The notes under the pieces are model-generated. The model saw only the letters and a list, made by a program, of their open reading frames with translations, did not search any database and had not been told where the DNA came from. A program made the translations under genes and the position numbers. Shown in pieces: positions 16,017 through 20,172 of a stretch of 20,172 nucleotides of DNA. The stretch's first letter is position 1. Every line of letters begins with the position of its first letter. The stretch comes from Candidatus Latescibacterota bacterium (GTDB lineage Bacteria; Latescibacterota; UBA2968; GCA-2709665), in NCBI GenBank assembly GCA_012271065.1, contig JAAXHE010000130.1:1-20172 (forward strand), given 5' to 3'.

Positions 16017-16853
16017 ATGATCAATTTGCGTTTGATTCTGTGTGCGGTTGTTTGTCTAGGTTCCGGCGCCTGCAGTACGTCGCCAACCGAGTCGCTGGGG
16101 GAGTTCAAAGAGACGATCCATATCGAAGGCTATCTTCAGGCGGGTAGCAACGTCTCCGATCTATTCGTGGGCACGACGATGCCGCTTTCGAGCGAATACG
16201 ATCGCGACGCCAGCGCGCTTTCCGATGCAGGCGTCACGATAACCGTGGACGGTGTAACGCATTCTCTGTCATCCGTTCCGGACAAGCCCGGCACCTACCA
16301 TCAGCCGGACCTGGTCGTCCATCCGGGAAAAACCTACCATCTGTCGGTCACGACGGGGTTGGGGACGGCGACCGCGCAGACGACCGTGCCGTTCCCGCCG
16401 ATGGCTTCGGGGGCGCCCGTGGTTTACGTCGGCGGCGATCCGTATCGTGTGACGTGGGAAGGCGAGACAAATGGCGGTTATGTCACGTCAAGGCAGGCTT
16501 TGGAACTTCTGGAGCGAATTCCACCGGAGAGCCAGTTCGGAGGCGGGCGGTTTGGCGGCGGCTTCGGCGGGGCGATTGACACCACAGGATTCGGCGCACT
16601 GAGGGACAGTATCGCCAGGGCGGACCAATGGCGGTTCCTGCAAGGGCAATCCCAGACGTTGAATCCCCTTCAGTTTTCCTATTATGGATCCTATTCGTTT
16701 CTGGTCTTTTCCCTGGACGAGAATTACGGAGACTTTCTGATCTCGAGCCAGCAGGACGGGGCCACGCTCGACGAACCTCGATTTCATATCGAGGGCGGAA
16801 TCGGGTTATTCGCATCCATGGCCGCGGATTCCGTCCTCTTTCGTGTAGAATGA
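16017..16853 (+). CDS. DUF4249-type surface or periplasmic lipoprotein
   Basis: 278-residue lipoprotein encoded directly after the TonB receptor. The start ATG has GGAGGA 7 nt upstream. The N-terminus is a lipoprotein signal (LILCAVVCLGSGAC) with the modified cysteine at residue 19. The body matches the DUF4249 pattern: IHIEGYLQAGSNVSDLFVGT, an SDAGVTITVDG strand, VVHPGKTYHLSVTT, and the terminal HIEGGIGLFASMAADSVLFRV. In that family the lipoprotein is encoded next to a TonB receptor and probably caps or feeds it. Residues about 173-187 (SQFGGGRFGGGFGGA) are an unusual glycine-rich loop resembling one in the receptor. Function and ligand are unknown; the family call is moderately strong. Confidence 0.8.
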   Translation: MINLRLILCAVVCLGSGACSTSPTESLGEFKETIHIEGYLQAGSNVSDLFVGTTMPLSSEYDRDASALSDAGVTITVDGVTHSLSSVPDKPGTYHQPDLVVHPGKTYHLSVTTGLGTATAQTTVPFPPMASGAPVVYVGGDPYRVTWEGETNGGYVTSRQALELLERIPPESQFGGGRFGGGFGGAIDTTGFGALRDSIARADQWRFLQGQSQTLNPLQFSYYGSYSFLVFSLDENYGDFLISSQQDGATLDEPRFHIEGGIGLFASMAADSVLFRVE

Positions 16854-16943
16854 AGAGTCGCCCGCGGGACCGGATGCAGACGAACGCTCTCATATCTGCG
16901 TCCGGTCCGGTGGAACCTGTGTATCCGGATTACAGCGCCCGGC

Positions 16944-16972
16944 TTGACAGGGAAGTCCAGCCGGGCTATATT
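16944..16972 (+). promoter_or_regulatory. Strong sigma70 promoter of ssrA
   Basis: TTGACA (16944-16949), 17 bp, TATATT (16967-16972): 11 of 12 consensus bases at ideal spacing. The promoter is embedded in an inverted repeat: GCCCGGCT (16937-16944) with AGCCGGGC (16959-16966), 8 perfect pairs between the -35 and -10. Transcription would begin about 42 nt before the mature tmRNA 5' end, consistent with a leader removed by RNase P. The leader contains CTGCCCGGG twice (16979-16987 and 16995-17003). Confidence 0.85.
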
Positions 16973-17020
16973 TTCACCTGCCCGGGCGACCAGGCTGCCC
17001 GGGACAAGGCAATACCGTGT

Positions 17021-17380
17021 GGGGGCGACCTGGATTCGACGGGGGTGGAGAGGCGATGGCTGCGTGTCGAGGTCCCATGTCCTCGTTAAACTGTGGGAAC
17101 ACTCTATAATTGCGGACGATACGTACGCAATGGCTGCGTAACTAAAACGCAGTCCGTTCCGACGGGCTTCGCCCGCAGGGCCCGACCGGAGCGCCGACTT
17201 ATGCGGGCTGGCTCGCGGACCTCCGTTCGAGGGTCCGTTAGCGAGAGTTGATTGAACTGGCGTGCCGGCAACCCCGTTTACCGGGGCGCCCGCACGTGAG
17301 ATTCAAAAGGTAAACTACACACGTAGACGCTGTCGTTGATCTGCTTTCGGACGCGGGTTCGATTCCCGCCGCCTCCACCA
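17021..17380 (+). ncRNA. ssrA: tmRNA (transfer-messenger RNA)
   Basis: 360-nt RNA that rescues stalled ribosomes by trans-translation. The 5' end GGGGGCG (17021-17027) pairs with CGCCTCC (17370-17376) as the 7-bp acceptor stem with one G-U, followed by discriminator A and an encoded CCA. The conserved TGGATTCGACGGG follows the 5' stem, and the T arm is GCGGG-TTCGATT-CCCGC. The tag reading frame starts at GCG 17112 and reads ADDTYAMAA, then TAA (17112-17141); with the tRNA-borne alanine the tag would be AADDTYAMAA. It ends in the usual protease-recognised type of C-terminus, with Met where Leu is common. Several stem-loops between the tag and the 3' domain are the expected pseudoknots, one of which (17255-17305) recurs at 18084-18134. 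Confidence 0.96.
17255..17305 (+). repeat. tmRNA pseudoknot segment, copy A of a duplicated hairpin
   Basis: Stem-loop region inside tmRNA with outer arms CGTGC (17261-17265) and GCACG and inner arms CCCCG and CGGGG around TTTAC. It matches 18084-18134 at 40 of 51 positions without gaps, including the trailing AGATTCA. Confidence 0.6.
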
Positions 17381-17490
17381 ATAATCGCCAGATTGCATTC
17401 TTCCATACGGACGAACGGAAACAGAATCCACATTACGGGTAGACATGAAGGCTAATGGTCCAATGGATGGATACGACAACGGAGGATATA

Positions 17491-17694
17491 ATGGGAGTTG
17501 TCGATGTCGCACTGAAGTTGATCGAGCGGGTCAGACGTGGCGAGCGTGCAGAAGACGTGATTCAAGAAGATTTGGAAGACCCATTTCTGGCGCGGTCTTT
17601 GCAGATAGATGAAGATATTCGTACTGGTAAGAACCGTCCGTTGTCGCAGGAGGAACAGCGGCAGTTTGCTGCAAGGATAAAACGGGGCAGGTAG
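17491..17694 (+). CDS. Small putative antitoxin
   Basis: A 67-residue, charged, helix-rich protein (MGVVDVALKLIERVRRGERA, EEQRQFAARIKRGR) that I do not recognise as a named family. The start is decided by GGAGG (17481-17485) 5 nt before the ATG; an upstream in-frame ATG at 17455 has none. It is followed, with the stop touching a possible GTG start, by a degenerate RelE-family toxin. Small acidic-then-basic proteins in that position are usually the antitoxin. The role is therefore inferred from context; no DNA-binding motif is clear. It lies about 110 bp after the tmRNA 3' end. Confidence 0.6.
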   Translation: MGVVDVALKLIERVRRGERAEDVIQEDLEDPFLARSLQIDEDIRTGKNRPLSQEEQRQFAARIKRGR

Positions 17695-18053
17695 TGGGTG
17701 GGGATCGGGGTCGTCCGGAACAGGTAAAGCCAGAAAACTCGCAGGGGCCGGTATATCAGGAAGTTATCATATACAGGCGGGTTTCACGATTTTTGAGCGT
17801 AAGGTGCAACCGAATGCGGGAAGTCGCGTTCTTGCGGCGATGGAAGGTCTCAAAGACCCTGTGAATAGACGCGGGTCTATCAAGATACAGGGTCGTCCTT
17901 CGAATGATCCGATGTTCAGAATTGACAAGGGTGCTTACAGGATCTACTACAAGCGGATTGAAGGCGAAAGTTCATTTGGTAGAGATGGAAAATCGGCAAA
18001 GTGCGTATGACAAGAAGCGGAGAGAGGGAAGAAGAATGTCCGGCATTCGATGA
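17694..18053 (+). pseudogene. RelE/ParE-family toxin with two frameshifts
   Basis: Reading three frame segments in turn restores a RelE-like toxin of about 95 residues: VYQEVIIYRRVSRFL (17751-17795), then ERKVQPNAGSRVLAAMEGL...GAYRIYYKR (to about 17956), then LKAKVHLVEMENRQSAYDKK to the stop at 18053. The order of elements is that of the family: an N-terminal strand, a helix with LAAMEGLKDP, RRGSIKIQGRP, RIDKGAYRIYY, and the terminal strand and NRQSAY. The first break (loss of one base) is in a T5 run at 17790-17794. The second (gain of one base) is near 17955-17958. The two cancel, so only the middle is out of frame. A GTG at 17694 touching the antitoxin stop may be the original start. Probably inactive. 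Confidence 0.7.
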
Positions 18054-18083
18054 ATTCCACGTTGAAAAAGCGAGATTTAATCA

Positions 18084-18134
18084 TACTGACGCCCCGGCAA
18101 ACCCGTTTGCCGGGGCGTCGTCGCGTCAGATTCA
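18084..18134 (+). repeat. Hairpin copy B of the tmRNA segment
   Basis: Contains a perfect 15-bp inverted repeat, GACGCCCCGGCAAAC (18088-18102), CC, GTTTGCCGGGGCGTC (18105-18119). The 51-bp block is 78% identical (40/51) to 17255-17305 within ssrA. It has no T tract, so it is not a standard terminator. The rest of tmRNA (tRNA-like ends, tag) is not repeated here. Confidence 0.65.
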
Positions 18135-18319
18135 TAGGTTTAGGGCCAGACTTGCAACATCCCCGCACCATTCCCATCGGTCTAGCCCTCGTCGATTTAC
18201 GGCTTCTATTTCTTCGTTCGGCGCAGCTTCTCGGGCTGCGCGGTGTCAATCGTTTAGCGAGTCGGCTCCCTATCCCGTGTTTGTGTAATTCAGAATTTCC
18301 TTGTCTTTGCATTCGCGAT
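18135..18319. other. Spacer without a recognisable gene
   Basis: Part of the 322-bp gap between the toxin remnant and the AbiEi gene. Frames exist on both strands but none has a ribosome-binding site, a recognisable motif or family-like sequence. Apart from the hairpin copy before it and the operator after it, nothing was found. Confidence 0.5.
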
Positions 18320-18365
18320 CAGACATATTATTACCACTTGTAGTTAAGTAATAACAATTTGTCTG
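18320..18365. promoter_or_regulatory. Nested inverted repeats, probable AbiEi operator
   Basis: An A/T-rich block just upstream of the abiEi ATG carries TTATTAC (18328-18334) with GTAATAA (18348-18354). Outside these lie CAGACA (18320-18325) and TGTCTG (18360-18365). AbiEi antitoxins repress their own operons by binding inverted repeats in this position. TATTAT at 18326-18331 is a possible -10 box. Confidence 0.55.
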
Positions 18366-18375
18366 AGGCCGGACC

Positions 18376-18969
18376 ATGCAAGATGAACCCGAGGCAATTT
18401 TCCGCCGGCACGGCGGCCAGCTTCGCATGAGCGAAGCCCTGGCGCACGGGATCTCGCGTTACTCACTCTATATGTTGCGGGACCGGGGCATCGTGGAGCC
18501 GGTGAGCAGGGGAATCTACCGGTTGGCGGATCTGCCTCCAATCGGCAACCCGGATCTGGTGACGGTGAGCCTGCGCTTCCCGAAGGCCGTAATCTGTCTT
18601 GTCTCAGCGCTGGCTTTCCATGACATGACAACCCAGATCCCCCGTGCGGTATCCGTCGCGGTTCCGCGAGGGTCCCGTGCGCCGTCGGTGGATTACCCGC
18701 CTGTCCGCACGCACAGGTTCTCTACAGAAGCCTACGTTCACGGCATCGAAACGCATTTGATCGACGGTGCGACCGTCAAGGTTTACAGCCGCGAAAAGAC
18801 CCTTGCCGACTCGTTCAAGTTTCGTAACCGGATCGGCATGGACGTGGTGGTGGAAGCGCTGCGCTTTTACAGGGAACGACACGGCATTGATCCAGGCGCC
18901 GTGCTCGGCTCCGCCAGGGTTTGCAGGGTCGAGAACGTGATGCGACCCTATCTCGAGGCTATGCTGTGA
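18376..18969 (+). CDS. AbiEi-family antitoxin / transcriptional regulator
   Basis: 197-residue protein of the AbiEi family, the antitoxin and autorepressor of type IV toxin-antitoxin and abortive-infection systems. The N-terminal winged-helix domain (about residues 5-55) shows FRRHGGQLRMSEALAHGIS, YSLYMLRDRGIVEPVSRGIY and RLADLP. The C-terminal part carries the family's NPDLVTVSLRFPKAVICLVS, SALAFHDMTTQIP, and VKVYSREKTLADSFKFRNRI. Length and motifs are complete. GAGG is 7 nt upstream of the ATG. The TGA overlaps a GTG start (GTGA) of the next frame, the usual translational coupling to the AbiEii toxin, but that toxin is reduced to a stub. An intact antitoxin without its toxin suggests either residual regulation or decay. 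Confidence 0.87.
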   Translation: MQDEPEAIFRRHGGQLRMSEALAHGISRYSLYMLRDRGIVEPVSRGIYRLADLPPIGNPDLVTVSLRFPKAVICLVSALAFHDMTTQIPRAVSVAVPRGSRAPSVDYPPVRTHRFSTEAYVHGIETHLIDGATVKVYSREKTLADSFKFRNRIGMDVVVEALRFYRERHGIDPGAVLGSARVCRVENVMRPYLEAML

Positions 18970-19085
18970 CGACGCCCCGCAACGTGTCCGCCTCAGTCCG
19001 GCAACATCTTTTCAAATGCGCCAGGAGAGGCGACTCTTGCACGCAAGTAGGTGCAACCGAATCTCTAAGGATCTGGTGTATTTGA
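18966..19085 (+). pseudogene. Truncated AbiEii-type toxin remnant
   Basis: A GTG overlapping the abiEi stop opens a 39-codon frame. Its first 27 residues (TTPRNVSASVRQHLFKCARR, GDSCTQV) match the start of AbiEii nucleotidyltransferase toxins, which begin in the same way with a helix before the catalytic domain. After that the sequence diverges and stops. The GSxxxD catalytic motif and the remaining roughly 230-270 residues are absent; the next gene starts 63 bp later. This looks like a large deletion rather than a point frameshift. The identification rests on a short match plus position, so it is moderately secure. Confidence 0.6.
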
Positions 19086-19148
19086 CAGACGCACGGTCGC
19101 TGATGAATTCTGCAGCGTTTCCTCGTCGTTGCAATTTGGAAGAAGAGA

Positions 19149-19952
19149 ATGACACTTGACGATTTCAAATGGGTACGAATGTTGATATGCGCCCTATCTT
19201 TGTTCCCTTTCCCCGAAAACGCCGAGGCCGATGAGGTATGGAAAAAAGTCGAGCAGATTCTCGCGGAGGATCAAGGGCTCATGGTACTCGACGGGACCGA
19301 GAAGGTTCCGGCGAGGCACGAAGGAAATGAACGCCCTGTCTATGGGGACTGGCTGGTTCTCCACGCATTTTCTGAGCCCGCAACGCTGAACCCGTATAAA
19401 AAGGTGGACTATGGCTCTCACAGAATCCTGGAGAACATGTTCGAGCCTTTGCTGTACAGGGAGAACGCTCCACCATACCAATTCCAGGGAAAACTGGCCG
19501 TCGCTTATCCGGCGGTGTCCCCGGACAAGCTTTCATATACATTCGACATACGGCAAGATGCCCGCTTTTCGGACGGTAGGCCGGTGACCGCGGCGGACGT
19601 CTTGTTCAGCTTCAAGGTCATCAAGAATCCGGAGGTGCAGCTATCGGGATACATGCGAAGCGGGTTCAAGGATCTGATGGCGATCCGGTTGGAGGGAACC
19701 TACAGGATCACGTTTGTTTACGGCGAACCGTATTTCTATAATGCGATCAACATCGGACGAAGGTGGATCCTGCCGAAACACTTCTACGACCCCGACGGGT
19801 TGATGGAAGGCGTATCCATCGAGGCGCTCATCGACGGTTCGTGGGAAGCGGGTTCGCAGGCCGACCTGGTGCGCCGTTTCGCGGAGCGGTTCAACAGGGA
19901 TTTCAACCGCCGCGTGTTGGGGTCCGGCCCCTACGTGTTACCTAGACCGTAA
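19149..19952 (+). pseudogene. Family 5 extracellular solute-binding protein, N-terminal half only
   Basis: ABC-transporter periplasmic binding protein (oligopeptide/nickel type, SBP_bac_5) cut short. The start has GGAAG before the ATG, then a signal sequence (MLICALSLFPFPENAEA). The N-terminal family blocks follow: FSEPATLNPYKKVDYGSHRI, ILENMFEPLLYRENAP, TFDIRQDARFSDGRPVTAAD, VLFSFKVIKNPEV, and up to RRVLGSGPYVL. Members normally run to 500-600 residues. Here the frame stops after 267, just after SGPYVL, where homologues continue into the C-terminal lobe. Sequence beyond the stop has a very different base composition and no continuing match in any frame. Interruption by inserted DNA or a deletion joint is likely; the remainder may lie beyond the window. 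Confidence 0.75.
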
Positions 19953-20172
19953 ATAAGCGAGTAGTGTAGTTTGTTGAGCAGAAAGGCGTTTTTTGGTGCG
20001 TATGGGTTGATAAGCGCAATGGTGCATGGCAGATGGTGATGACGTGAGGTTGTTCAGAGGTCTGTCGAGGGTGAGTTTGCTGGGTAAAGCGACTGGTTAT
20101 TTGTGATTTGGGCGTAAGGGTGCGTTGCGTGATGATGGACGCGAATGCTGTGGTGGTCTACGGTCATCCTAC
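19953..20172. other. G/T-rich, strand-skewed terminal segment
   Basis: By hand count the plus strand is about 38% G but only about 12% C over these 220 bases, a sharp change from the preceding gene. All three plus frames are broken by TGA and TAG. On the minus strand only a frame of fewer than 40 codons exists. No terminal inverted repeat or transposase sequence could be recognised. The segment could be the edge of a mobile element interrupting the solute-binding protein gene. Confidence 0.5.

Noticed and set aside
16628..17089. A plus-strand frame spanning the ssrA promoter and 5' end
   Set aside because: It overlaps the lipoprotein gene in another frame, then the promoter and tmRNA; the translation has no recognisable features.
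17315..17512. A minus-strand frame containing WWRRRESNPRPK
   Set aside because: This peptide is the well-known artefact of translating the antisense of a tRNA-like 3' end; here it comes from the tmRNA gene.
17947..18312. A 121-codon minus-strand frame over the toxin remnant and hairpin
   Set aside because: No recognisable motif; it reads through the perfect hairpin and the antisense of RelE-like sequence.
17381..20172. Attachment-site repeat of the ssrA 3' end
   Set aside because: I looked for a second copy of the T-arm/acceptor sequence and found none in the window; only the internal pseudoknot segment recurs.

Overview
The window comes from a Gram-negative bacterium. It encodes a lipid A pathway phosphatase, a TonB-dependent outer-membrane receptor and a lipoprotein of the DUF4249 type. 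The receptor/DUF4249 pairing, the seven-repeat TPR membrane protein and the repeat-filled spacers suggest a member of, or relative of, the FCB group (Bacteroidota, Gemmatimonadota, Latescibacterota and similar lineages). That placement is an inference from gene content and is only moderately secure. Housekeeping promoters can be read directly: TTGACA-like -35 boxes lie 17 bp from TATATT or CATATT -10 boxes.

Left part (1-4270, minus strand): an intact HigB-HigA toxin-antitoxin pair whose promoter is overlapped by a near-perfect palindrome, an EamA-family permease, a secreted protein of unknown function, and a geranylgeranyl-reductase-family flavoprotein. A 121-bp spacer element with perfect 10-bp terminal inverted repeats lies upstream of the permease. 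A diverged second copy lies about 9.8 kb away, upstream of ilvD.

Middle part (4356-12910): a polytopic membrane protein with seven C-terminal TPR repeats, an LpxH-like phosphatase, glycerol kinase (glpK), a small two-helix membrane protein, dihydroxy-acid dehydratase (ilvD), a GNAT acetyltransferase broken by one frameshift, and a 70-residue coiled-coil/membrane protein. The spacers hold hairpins and short repeats.

Right part (12914-20172): a TonB receptor and its DUF4249 lipoprotein partner form an operon, and both carry a similar Gly/Phe/Arg-rich insert. They are followed by an ssrA (tmRNA) gene whose promoter, precursor leader, tag codons (ADDTYAMAA) and encoded CCA end are all visible. 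Downstream of ssrA is a decaying accessory zone: a short putative antitoxin with a twice-frameshifted RelE-family toxin, an AbiEi antitoxin with only the first codons of its AbiEii toxin, and a family 5 solute-binding protein cut off about halfway. The window then ends in a strongly strand-skewed G/T-rich stretch.

No CRISPR array, transposase, integrase or obviously new multi-gene system is visible. The points most worth following up are: (i) the 51-nt segment of tmRNA that recurs 830 bp downstream as a perfect hairpin; (ii) the shared Gly-rich insert in the receptor/lipoprotein pair; (iii) the mobile-looking element with terminal inverted repeats; (iv) two promoters with nearly the same spacer sequence; and (v) the pattern of intact antitoxins beside broken toxins next to ssrA.
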